Source of the DNA: Bacillota bacterium
Lineage (GTDB): Bacteria > Bacillota > Clostridia > Oscillospirales > Acutalibacteraceae
Length of the DNA: 22,438 bases
Reading direction: 5' to 3'
Assembly (NCBI GenBank): GCA_023401495.1
Contig: JAEXDU010000074.1
Coordinates: 1 to 22,438 of the forward strand
The notes under the pieces were generated by a model that saw only the letters and a program-made list of their open reading frames with translations, ran no database searches and was not told the DNA's origin. A program made the translations under genes and the position numbers. Within the stretch, counting starts at the first letter, position 1. Every line of letters starts with the position of its first letter. Shown here one piece after another: positions 1 through 5,067 of the stretch.

Positions 1-100
1 GAGTCGGCGTGCAGCCTCGTTCCTTTAACAGAGCGGTTTCCTGCCTGAGCGTGCTATTCATAGATGTAACGATTTCTTTTCCTGCGATGATTCTGGCCAT
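1..100 (-). CDS. folD: FolD, methylenetetrahydrofolate dehydrogenase/cyclohydrolase (N-terminal fragment)
   Basis: Only the first 33 codons are present; the gene runs off the left edge. The reading begins MARIIAGKEIVTSMNS and continues to KERGCTPT, the usual FolD start (a short beta strand, a GK element, a helix, then the G-x-TPT turn before the substrate-binding strand). FolD is a cytosolic bifunctional enzyme that interconverts 5,10-methylene- and 10-formyl-tetrahydrofolate using NADP. The ATG at 98-100 has an excellent AGGAGG site nine bases upstream on the minus strand (near 109-114). The gene is preceded by an unusually long leader with two tandem structured units. The call rests on N-terminal sequence alone, but the match is characteristic. 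Confidence 0.85.
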   Translation of the reverse strand, partial: MARIIAGKEIVTSMNSTLRQETALLKERGCTPT

Positions 101-112
101 TCGGTAATCCTC

Positions 113-232
113 CTATAACGAGAAAAAGATGACTTTGCTTTTTTATAAACTGCAGAAGTATTTCTATCTGTCTCGAGTTTCAAGGGTATCTCAGCCGTCG
201 GCGGCTTGCCGCCGGTGACGGCGTGAGGTTCT
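113..232 (-). promoter_or_regulatory. folD leader, structured repeat unit A (proximal)
   Basis: On the minus strand this 120-nt unit can form two hairpins. Hairpin I (190-227) is closed by CUCA/UGAG, continues with GCCGUC/GACGGC, a 3-nt ACC bulge, and GGCGG/CCGCC. Hairpin II (119-175) is closed by CGAGA/UCUCG and contains an inner ACUUcUGC/GCAAAGU stem. A conserved linker CCUUGAAACU joins them. The unit ends in UUAUA immediately before the folD ribosome binding site, so folding could control access to it. It is a near-duplicate of the adjacent unit. It does not match the THF-I, THF-II, ZTP or TPP riboswitch cores as I know them. Confidence 0.55.
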
Positions 233-352
233 TATAACGAGAAAAAGGTGTCCTGCCTTTACAAGCGGCAGAAACCAAAGAATATAACTGTCCCAAGTTT
301 CAAGGATCTCTCAGCCGTCGGCGATTTGCCGCCGGTAACGGCGGTGAGGCTC
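233..352 (-). promoter_or_regulatory. folD leader, structured repeat unit B (distal)
   Basis: This is the second copy of the leader unit, 120-121 nt upstream of the first. Hairpin I (310-348) keeps the CUCA/UGAG closing stem and the ACC bulge. Hairpin II (238-295) is closed by UGGGA/UCUCG, where unit A has CGAGA/UCUCG. The changed bases preserve pairing through G-U wobbles. The inner stem is CUGCC/GGCAG, different in sequence from unit A but in the same place. The single-stranded blocks CCUUGAAACU and CUUUUUCUCGUUAUA are nearly identical in both copies. Structure kept while stem sequence drifts argues for a functional RNA rather than a recent DNA duplication. Confidence 0.55.
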
Positions 353-503
353 TCATAATGCTATGCCCGCCGTGCTGGAAAATTTCTGGAGCACTTAATG
401 TCACTTTAAAAAGCCAATCATTTCTTCCTCGTTTTCCATGAGGGAAAGAATTGCCGTTTTTCCGCAAGTCACTTTACAAGGGAATAAATTTTATCAAGGT
501 TTT

Positions 504-532
504 ATTATAAGGGAATCAGAAAAAACAAACAA
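504..532 (-). promoter_or_regulatory. Minus-strand promoter for the folD transcript
   Basis: Reading the minus strand, TTGTTT (527-532) and a perfect TATAAT (504-509) are separated by 17 bases. Transcription would start near 497 and run through about 400 nt of leader, including both structured units, into folD. No other gene lies on that strand before folD. Confidence 0.6.
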
Positions 533-542
533 GATAAATTTG

Positions 543-585
543 TTCCAATATGGAATTAAAACACGAATTTTGTTCTATTGTGGAA
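543..585. promoter_or_regulatory. Twin TTCCA-N3-TGGAA operators upstream of the folD promoter
   Basis: A perfect inverted repeat TTCCA-ATA-TGGAA lies at 543-555 and a one-mismatch copy TTCTA-TTG-TGGAA at 573-585. Their centres are 30 bp apart, about three helical turns, so both sites face the same side of the DNA. They sit just upstream of the -35 of the minus-strand promoter. TTCCA/TGGAA half-sites are typical of IclR-family regulators, but no such regulator is in the window. Confidence 0.45.
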
Positions 586-591
586 TAAAGG

Positions 592-631
592 AAAAGGTCG
601 AACCGAAATCTTCTTTTCGGTTCGACCTTTT
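592..631 (-). terminator. Rho-independent terminator after the methyltransferase operon
   Basis: A perfect 17-bp stem (592-608 with 615-631) encloses a 6-nt loop. The outer four pairs are A/T, so the element carries a T tract in either direction. It lies about 100 bp beyond the methyltransferase stop codon and closes the minus-strand operon before the folD promoter. Confidence 0.8.
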
Positions 632-734
632 TGAGACGTTTTTCGATGTTTCGGGAAGAGCATCTTCACTTGCCCGTCTATAAAAGAATGGCAAAATCGT
701 TCCTGCTGCGGCAGCTTTGACATTTGCCGGCGGT

Positions 735-1271
735 TCAGGTTTGGCATGTCAGCGTATAGAGGTTTTCGCCCAGTTCAAACAATGCGGTACGGCGGAAGCT
801 GTGCGCCGTGAGCTGCTCTTCCACGCGCTCCGGGCTCCAGCGGTGCTCCGGCGGCGGGCCGAACTGCGCCGTTTTCTTCGGCCAGAACTCGATGATGGCG
901 AGGGTGCCGCCTGGCTTTAAAATACGCTGGATTTCCTCCAGCATTTCACCGGGCTTTTCCAGCTCATGGAAAACGGTGCAGAGCAGCGCCGCATCACAGG
1001 AGGAATCCGGCACGTTTTTTACGTCGTTTTCCAGAATCACGTTTTCGGCTTTTCGCTCGCCTTTCCTGCTTTGCAGCAGCTCCAGCAGCTCGGGCGAGAT
1101 TTCAACCGCATACACCTTGTTTTCGGTCAGCTCCGCTGCCGCAAAGGTGAAAATTCCCGTTCCCGCGCCGATGTCACAAAAGGTGTTCCCGGGCATCAGG
1201 CCGATTTTTTTCAATGTTTCCGGCGGGTTCAATTCCTGAATCCGCTCTGCGCGTTCCAGTTTATGGATCAT
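735..1271 (-). CDS. Class I SAM-dependent methyltransferase
   Basis: This 178-residue cytosolic protein has a Rossmann-fold SAM-binding core. Motif I is DIGAGTG at residues 33-39; an acidic residue follows at the end of strand 2 (AVEIS, Glu57); the post-motif segment contains LLCTVFHEL, and LKPGG lies before strand 5. This is the Methyltransf_11/UbiE-like layout. The methyl acceptor cannot be read from the sequence. It is the last gene of the ferredoxin-membrane protein-ArsR-rhodanese operon, 36 bp after the rhodanese gene, so a role in sulfur or metalloid stress (for example thiol or hydrogen sulfide methylation) is possible but speculative. The ribosome binding site AGGAG is unusually far upstream (about 14 bases), which suggests weak initiation. 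Confidence 0.85.
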   Translation of the reverse strand: MIHKLERAERIQELNPPETLKKIGLMPGNTFCDIGAGTGIFTFAAAELTENKVYAVEISPELLELLQSRKGERKAENVILENDVKNVPDSSCDAALLCTVFHELEKPGEMLEEIQRILKPGGTLAIIEFWPKKTAQFGPPPEHRWSPERVEEQLTAHSFRRTALFELGENLYTLTCQT

Positions 1272-1307
1272 CCGATTGTATTCACTCCTTTTTTCTTACT
1301 TACGGTG

Positions 1308-1730
1308 TTACTGCTGCTCGCTGCCGCCCACGGTTTCATATGGCCAGTCGATGATTCCGCCGAAATCGTAAACCTGGGTATAGCCCATGTTTACCAGCTG
1401 CTTGGCGGCCGCGGTACTGCGCCGGCCGCTGCGGCAGTAAACGAAAATAGGGGTATCCTTATCTGGCAGCTTTTTCTGGGCCTCGGCAGAAATCTGGCTG
1501 TCTACGATCAAGGTCGCACCGGGAATATGCTGTTCCGAAAATTCCTCCGGCGTGCGCACATCCAGCAGGATGAAATTTGCGGTATCCTGCATCTTCTTTT
1601 TGGCCTCTTCGGCAGTGATTTTATGATACGCCGATTCCCCGCTCTTCTGCGCGCGGTTTCGCTCCCCCAGAAAGAAAATCGCAAGCAGCATTACACCGAT
1701 GAGCAGGACAGCATAGATGACAACCCTCAT
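1308..1730 (-). CDS. Membrane-anchored rhodanese-like sulfurtransferase
   Basis: The protein has 140 residues: an N-terminal transmembrane anchor (about 3-21) followed by one rhodanese domain (about 35-135). The active-site loop is C99-RSGRR, with the catalytic cysteine that carries a persulfide sulfur during transfer. Other rhodanese landmarks are LLDVRTPEEF near 55-64 and HIPGA at 68-72. A single-domain enzyme tethered outside or at the membrane would take sulfur from thiosulfate, polysulfide or a protein persulfide. The start codon overlaps the arsR stop as ATGA, so the two are translationally coupled. A rhodanese next to a two-cysteine ArsR repressor matches the ygaV-ygaP arrangement of E. 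coli. Confidence 0.9.
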   Translation of the reverse strand: MRVVIYAVLLIGVMLLAIFFLGERNRAQKSGESAYHKITAEEAKKKMQDTANFILLDVRTPEEFSEQHIPGATLIVDSQISAEAQKKLPDKDTPIFVYCRSGRRSTAAAKQLVNMGYTQVYDFGGIIDWPYETVGGSEQQ

Positions 1731-2020
1731 GTTTCTTCTCCTTTGCAGTAATAGGCTTTCAGCACATCGATGACCTTTTCCACCCGTTCGTCTTCAATGC
1801 GGTAGGTAATACTCTGACCGCTCTTTGTAAAATCCAGAATTCCGTGCGCTCTCAGCAAAGCCAGATGCTGCGACAGTGCGGATTGTGTGATGTTGGGGAT
1901 ATTCTCCGCAAGGCGGCTGACCGTCTTGGGGCCTTCGATCAGCTGGCATAAAATCAGCAGGCGGTTTTCATTGGCGAGCACCTTCAGCAGCTCCGCCAGT
2001 TTCTTCGCTTTTTCTTCCAT
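1727..2020 (-). CDS. ArsR/SmtB-family repressor, probable persulfide sensor
   Basis: This is a 97-residue winged-helix dimeric repressor. It has the ArsR recognition helix (SALSQHLALLRAHGIL) and a wing (SGQSITYRIED). It lacks the ELCVCDL metal site of arsenic sensors. Instead it has two cysteines, in helix 2 (LILCQL) and near the C-terminus (AYYCKG), 67 residues apart. That nearly equals the spacing in SqrR (C41/C107), BigR (C42/C108) and YgaV (C29/C96), which form a tetrasulfide bridge with reactive sulfur. I chose the ATG at 2020 because AAAGG is about nine bases upstream; the ATG at 2029 abuts that site. It overlaps the membrane protein gene by 53 bases. It probably binds the 34-bp palindrome at 2813-2846. 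Confidence 0.88.
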   Translation of the reverse strand: MEEKAKKLAELLKVLANENRLLILCQLIEGPKTVSRLAENIPNITQSALSQHLALLRAHGILDFTKSGQSITYRIEDERVEKVIDVLKAYYCKGEET

Positions 2021-2600
2021 GGGAAACATCCTTTCTGTGCCTGATTTGGCAGATTCCCTGCGTCATTGTGCCCATTGGACAGTAAACACACCAGGAACGC
2101 GGCTTAAACAAAAGCATGGTGAAAAATCCCAGTACGGTAGAAGTGAGCATCACGCCGTAAAAGCCGAATGCGAACTGCGCCACGGCAGGGGGAACATACG
2201 AGGTATTCATCCAGTTCCACGGCAGGCGGAACACCCACAGCAGTGTGACCGCCTGCTGCAGCGAAGCGCCCGAAAAAACCAGCCACGTGGAGTACAGCAT
2301 CAGCCCGAACATTGTCATGAAAAAAATCAGGAAAGCATATCGGAACCACTTGGAGCGCAAAAATTTCGGGGGAGCCTTTTTGCGGGAAAGACCAAATTCT
2401 CCGCCCAGCAGCTCAAACAGCTGTCCGCGCCCGCAATACTTGTTGCAGTACGCCTTGCTGCCCTGAACCAGCGAGATCGCCAGCGGGAGGAAGAAACACA
2501 GCAGCCCCAGCCACGCGAACAGAATATTAAAAATACCCAGAATCAAATAGAGTGCGGAGAAAATCCACAGGTATTCATACCACGGCTTTTGTTTTTTCAT
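1968..2600 (-). CDS. Membrane Fe-S protein of the NapH/Fer4_5 type
   Basis: The protein has 210 residues with about four transmembrane segments (near 10-45, 85-112, 140-165 by hydrophobicity). Two short cysteine motifs are visible: C52-x3-C56-GRGQ after the first hydrophobic stretch, and CVYCPMG with a further Cys184 near the C-terminus. CxxCPxG is the signature of the Fer4_5 (NapH/NosR/YccM) membrane electron-transfer family. It lacks the soluble 2[4Fe-4S] tail usual in that family, and the gene just upstream encodes such a ferredoxin separately, so the two probably form one redox module. A good GGAGGAG site precedes ATG 2600. The first motif has CG where CP is usual. Confidence 0.8.
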   Translation of the reverse strand: MKKQKPWYEYLWIFSALYLILGIFNILFAWLGLLCFFLPLAISLVQGSKAYCNKYCGRGQLFELLGGEFGLSRKKAPPKFLRSKWFRYAFLIFFMTMFGLMLYSTWLVFSGASLQQAVTLLWVFRLPWNWMNTSYVPPAVAQFAFGFYGVMLTSTVLGFFTMLLFKPRSWCVYCPMGTMTQGICQIRHRKDVSHGRKSEETGGAAEGARQ

Positions 2601-2802
2601 AGGTCTCCTCCTTTTCGGTTATGACAATCACTTCGGCAGGACAGACCAGCACACATTTGCCGCACCCTACGCAACGCAGCGGATTTACCTGCGCGCGGAT
2701 CCCGTGCCAAACAGAGATTGCCCCCAGCGGGCAGGCCTTTACACAGCAGCCGCAGGCCACGCAGTCTGAAAGAACACGCGCCATTTTTCTGATTTTTCCC
2801 AT
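2575..2802 (-). CDS. Small 2[4Fe-4S] ferredoxin
   Basis: This 75-residue protein carries two classical cluster motifs: CVACGCCVKACP (Cys14, 17, 20, 24, with an extra Cys19) and CVGCGKCVLVCP (Cys44, 47, 50, 54). It should shuttle low-potential electrons to or from the membrane partner encoded next, whose start it overlaps by 26 bp. It is the first gene of the operon. I chose ATG 2802; an in-frame TTG at 2814 would add four residues but lies at the edge of the operator palindrome and lacks a ribosome binding site. The site before ATG 2802 (GGTGG) is only moderate. Confidence 0.85.
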   Translation of the reverse strand: MGKIRKMARVLSDCVACGCCVKACPLGAISVWHGIRAQVNPLRCVGCGKCVLVCPAEVIVITEKEETYEKTKAVV

Positions 2803-2812
2803 ACGCACCACC

Positions 2813-2846
2813 AATCAGTATATTAGTAATTACTAATATACTGATT
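2813..2846. promoter_or_regulatory. 34-bp perfect palindromic operator (likely ArsR target)
   Basis: The 34 bases are a perfect inverted repeat with no spacer, centred between 2829 and 2830; the core is TATTAGTAATTACTAATA. It covers the -10 element and start point of the minus-strand operon promoter, the expected position for a repressor. AT-rich ATTAG/CTAAT half-sites are characteristic of ArsR-family operators, including those of BigR-type sulfur sensors. Confidence 0.8.
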
Positions 2847-2863
2847 CTATACTTTTTTGTCAA
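2835..2863 (-). promoter_or_regulatory. Promoter of the ferredoxin-ArsR-rhodanese operon
   Basis: On the minus strand a perfect TTGACA (2858-2863) and TATATT (2835-2840) are 17 bases apart. The -10 lies inside the palindromic operator, so bound repressor would block RNA polymerase. The start point should be near 2828, giving a very short leader to the ferredoxin gene. Confidence 0.8.
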
Positions 2864-2902
2864 GTGAGTTTTCATGATTGATTGTTTAAAGATAGAGAAT
2901 GG

Positions 2903-2933
2903 CTTGTTCCCTTGCATTTGGTGAGAGAACAAG
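2903..2933. repeat. Inverted repeat between the divergent promoters
   Basis: CTTGTTC (2903-2909) and GAACAAG (2927-2933) form a 7-bp inverted repeat with a 17-base spacer, in the space between the minus-strand promoter and the DUF134 promoter. It may be an operator or a chance repeat; no function is assigned. Confidence 0.3.
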
Positions 2934-2980
2934 TTGTCATTTTAGAATCAGCTTTCTTTCATTCTGTTTTTAATAATATA

Positions 2981-3022
2981 TTGACATATGTCAAAAATAG
3001 AGTATGATGTAATTGACATATG
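2981..3022 (+). promoter_or_regulatory. DUF134-nifX promoter with two TTGACATATG elements
   Basis: TTGACA (2981-2986) and TATGAT (3003-3008) are 16 bases apart on the plus strand. The -35 is embedded in a perfect palindrome TTGACATATGTCAA (2981-2994). The ten bases TTGACATATG recur exactly at 3013-3022, 32 bp downstream and beyond the -10. The pair of sites flanking the promoter core suggests control by a dimeric protein, perhaps the DUF134 protein itself. Confidence 0.65.
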
Positions 3023-3052
3023 CCGATAATTCATCCGGGAGGAGACGATGCC

Positions 3053-3445
3053 ATGCCAAGACCCCGAAAATGCAGGCGGGTGTGTACCATGCCGCAGCGG
3101 CAAAGCTTTGGGCCGCTGGATGGAGCCGAAAACGACACTCCACCCATTCTGCTGTCGGTCGATGAGTTCGAGTGTATCCGGCTGATCGATCTGGCGGGAA
3201 TGACGCAGGAGGAGTGCGCCCGGCAGATGGGGGTAGCCCGAACGACGGCGCAGGCCATCTACGCCGGTGCGCGCGAAAAGCTGGCCGATTGTATCGTGAA
3301 CGGCAAAAGGATGCACATTGAGGGCGGCGACTATGTTCTGTATGGCAGTGCATCGGCCTGTGGGTGTGGATGCTGCCACCAGAGGCGGCCGTGCGAAAAG
3401 AAAAATACAGGAGGGAAAGAACATGATTCTGGCAATGCCGTATGA
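3053..3445 (+). CDS. DUF134 family helix-turn-helix protein
   Basis: The protein has 130 residues. It begins MPRPRKCRRV, the family's conserved start, and has a sigma-region-4-like helix-turn-helix at about 37-80 (VDEFECIRLIDLAGMTQEEC, then ARQMGVARTTAQAIY). The C-terminal region holds a cysteine cluster (CGCGCC, residues 103-108, and Cys114), which may bind metal. DUF134 genes commonly sit beside NifX/NifB-type proteins, as here, but their function is not established. The chosen ATG 3053 follows GGGAGGAG by about eight bases. The 3' end overlaps the nifX-like start by 23 bp. It is the only DNA-binding protein near the TTGACATATG repeats, so autoregulation is likely. Confidence 0.88.
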   Translation: MPRPRKCRRVCTMPQRQSFGPLDGAENDTPPILLSVDEFECIRLIDLAGMTQEECARQMGVARTTAQAIYAGAREKLADCIVNGKRMHIEGGDYVLYGSASACGCGCCHQRRPCEKKNTGGKEHDSGNAV

Positions 3446-3803
3446 AAACGGAGAGGTATTTCAGCATTTTGGCAAGAGCAAGGAGTTTCAATTGTATGAG
3501 GTTGAGGACGGAAAAATCCTTGGGAGCCGTGTGATGTCTGCCGGAGAGAACGGGCACAGCGCGCTGGCCGATATGCTCGGCAAGCTGGGAGTGACCGTGC
3601 TGGTGTGCGGCGGAATCGGCGACGGAGCCAAGCAGGCGCTTGCACAATGGGGAATTCGGGCGCTGGCCGGAGTACAGGGCCCTGTGGAACAGGTGATAGA
3701 GGAGTATCTCGCCGAGCGGCTTTCCGCTTCTGCCGGTGCAACCTGCGACCATCATCATGAGGAAGGGCACTCCTGCCACGGCGGGGATTCCTGCTGTCAC
3801 TGA
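3423..3803 (+). CDS. NifX/NifB-associated (dinitrogenase iron-molybdenum cofactor-like) protein
   Basis: This 126-residue protein consists of a Nitro_FeMo-Co domain (about 1-98; starts MILAMPYENGEVFQHFG, and contains VLVCGGIGDGAKQAL at about 59-73) and a short metal-type tail. The tail CDHHHEEGHSCHGGDSCCH has six histidines and four cysteines in 19 residues. Family members bind iron-sulfur or FeMo-cofactor precursors in nitrogen fixers, but many occur in non-fixers with unknown roles. No nif gene is nearby. The ATG 3423 has a good AGGAGGG site and lies inside the end of the DUF134 gene, so translation is coupled. No clear terminator follows directly; the nearest is at 3963-4000. Confidence 0.88.
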   Translation: MILAMPYENGEVFQHFGKSKEFQLYEVEDGKILGSRVMSAGENGHSALADMLGKLGVTVLVCGGIGDGAKQALAQWGIRALAGVQGPVEQVIEEYLAERLSASAGATCDHHHEEGHSCHGGDSCCH

Positions 3804-3854
3804 GCAGTCCATACGCGGCACAATATCATTTTTTGAATTTTTTATGATTCTCTA

Positions 3855-3896
3855 TTTACAAATAAAAGAACGTGTGCTAATATAAGGATATATTAG
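3855..3896 (+). promoter_or_regulatory. Operator-promoter 1 upstream of the kinase operon
   Basis: TTTACA (3855-3860) and TAATAT (3878-3883) are 17 bases apart. The inverted repeat CTAATATA-AGGA-TATATTAG (3877-3896) covers the -10 and start region. The same layout, with the same half-sites and 4-bp spacing, recurs at 4097-4144. The same repressor should therefore control both. Confidence 0.7.
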
Positions 3897-4000
3897 TGCA
3901 AGGAAGTTTTAAAATCGTCAGCCGCGATTGGGCTGGCCGATAAATCAGGATATTCGTTCGAGGGCGAACAAGAGCTATTTGCTTTTGTTCGCCTTTTTTT
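3890..4000 (+). ncRNA. Candidate short regulated transcript (about 110 nt)
   Basis: A transcript from operator-promoter 1 would begin near 3890 and meet a strong terminator ending at 4000. No convincing reading frame lies in it: the only one with a usual start codon is a 16-codon GTG frame at 3896-3943 without a ribosome binding site. It may be a small RNA, or the terminator may be an attenuator with read-through into the kinase gene. The rest of the 3804-4173 gap is AT-rich and holds no gene. Confidence 0.35.
3963..4000 (+). terminator. Rho-independent terminator
   Basis: GGCGAACAAGAGC (3963-3975) pairs with GCTTTTGTTCGCC (3981-3993) with one G-U wobble and a 5-nt loop, followed by seven T residues (3994-4000). 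It ends transcripts from operator-promoter 1 and any read-through from the nifX-like gene. Confidence 0.85.
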
Positions 4001-4096
4001 ACAAATTTGCCCATTTTAAATCTTCGAATTTGACGGCCTTAATTGATAATTTTATAACTTAATTACAAAACAAATTAACGTTTTTTTAAAAATATA

Positions 4097-4144
4097 TTGA
4101 CATTCTATCATTCAATCACTAATATAAACTTATATTAGTGATTG
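4097..4144 (+). promoter_or_regulatory. Operator-promoter 2 of the kinase-hydantoinase operon
   Basis: A perfect TTGACA (4097-4102) and TAATAT (4120-4125) are 17 bases apart. A near-perfect palindrome at 4113-4144 (15-bp arms, 2-bp centre; half-site CACTAATATA) covers the -10 and start point. The arrangement is that of a repressed, substrate-inducible promoter. The likeliest regulator is the GntR/UTRA protein encoded at 15610-16317. Confidence 0.8.
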
Positions 4145-4173
4145 GTGCGGAACAACGGAAGAGGAGGTTAAAA

Positions 4174-5037
4174 ATGCTTCGAGTCATTGGGGTCGGCGAT
4201 AACGTGTGTGACAAGTACCGGCATCTCGGTCTGATGTTCCCAGGCGGGCAGGCACTGAATGTGGCTGTTTACTGCCGGATGAAAGGCTGCGACGCGGCTT
4301 ATCTGGGAGTGTTCGGAACGGATGCGGTCGCGGAGCATGTGATGAGAACGCTGACGCGCCTGCAGGTGGATTTTTCGCATTCCCGGCAGGTGGAGGGGGA
4401 AAACGGCTATGCCGTGATCGATCTGGTGGACGGCGACCGGGTGTTTGTAACCAGCAACCGCGGCGGAGTACTGCGGGAGCATCCAATTCAGTTGAAGGAG
4501 GAAGACCTTCTGTACCTAGCCGGTTTTGATCTGATCCACACCAGCAACAACAGCTACATAGATTCTCAGCTGCCGGTGATGGCATCGCTGGGGCGGTTTG
4601 TTTCTTATGATTTTTCCGGCACGTGGAAGGACCGGGAACGCACGCAGGGCATCTGCCGGTGGGTAGACTGCGGTTTTCTGTCCTGCTCGGGCCTGACGCA
4701 GGAGGAGGTTCAGGAGCAGCTTTCCGAAATCGTGCGCCTTGGCTGCGGGATCGCGGTGGCGACGATGGGCGGCGATGGCGCCATGGTATGGGATGGCGAA
4801 AGCTTTTATCAGGCCAGAGCAAAGCCCGTAGAGGTAATCGACACGCTCGGCGCGGGGGATTCGTTCGCGGCGGGATTCTTGATGACCTACCTGGCAGAAA
4901 TTGTTCAGAAAAAGCTTTCAAAGGGCAGCGGCGCATACCGGGAGAAGATGGAGCAGGTGCTTGCGGCGGCCTCAGAGCTTTCAGCCAAAACCTGCGGGCG
5001 ACCGGGCGCTTTTGGATTTGAAACCCAACTGGCATAA
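4174..5037 (+). CDS. PfkB-family sugar kinase, FrlD (fructoselysine 6-kinase)-like
   Basis: This 287-residue ribokinase-fold kinase begins with GVGDNVCDKY and FPGGQALNVAVYC, closely paralleling E. coli FrlD (GDNCVDIY, FSGGNAVNVAVYC). Further FrlD-like segments are VDFSH (65-69), DGDRVF (86-91) and VIDTLGAGDSF (221-231), the last containing the PfkB signature with catalytic Asp229. FrlD uses ATP to phosphorylate C6 of the fructose part of fructoselysine. The similarity points to an Amadori compound as substrate, but the exact amine is unknown. ATG 4174 follows GAGGAGG by about seven bases. It is the first gene of the operon, while the matching deglycase is at the far end. It is about 26 residues longer than E. 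coli FrlD, mainly at the C-terminus. Confidence 0.85.
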   Translation: MLRVIGVGDNVCDKYRHLGLMFPGGQALNVAVYCRMKGCDAAYLGVFGTDAVAEHVMRTLTRLQVDFSHSRQVEGENGYAVIDLVDGDRVFVTSNRGGVLREHPIQLKEEDLLYLAGFDLIHTSNNSYIDSQLPVMASLGRFVSYDFSGTWKDRERTQGICRWVDCGFLSCSGLTQEEVQEQLSEIVRLGCGIAVATMGGDGAMVWDGESFYQARAKPVEVIDTLGAGDSFAAGFLMTYLAEIVQKKLSKGSGAYREKMEQVLAAASELSAKTCGRPGAFGFETQLA

Positions 5038-5067
5038 AAGTATAGATTTTTTCGAGAGGTGACAAAG

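Noticed and set aside
190..330. TPP riboswitch resemblance in the folD leader (GGCTGAGA followed by ACCCTTGAAAC on the minus strand).
   Set aside because: The 5' GGGGTGC arm and the 3' GCGNAGGGA arm of the TPP aptamer are missing, and CUGAG pairs instead with an upstream CUCA.
113..352. CRISPR-like repeats.
   Set aside because: There are only two imperfect 120-bp units with internal structure, no short regular repeat-spacer pattern and no cas genes.
396..440. A 12-codon minus-strand frame in the folD leader (starts MENEEEMIG).
   Set aside because: It has no ribosome binding site and is too short to support; mentioned only because it lies early in the leader.
3896..3943. A 16-codon GTG-started reading frame in the short transcript.
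   Set aside because: It has no ribosome binding site at the right distance and no recognisable leader-peptide pattern.
2813..4144. One shared regulator for the palindrome at 2813-2846 and the operators at 3877 and 4118, since all contain TATATTAG/CTAATATA.
   Set aside because: The half-sites face opposite ways: TATATTAG-N6-CTAATATA in the first versus CTAATATA-N4-TATATTAG in the others. One dimer geometry is unlikely to fit both, and AT-rich similarity may be chance.
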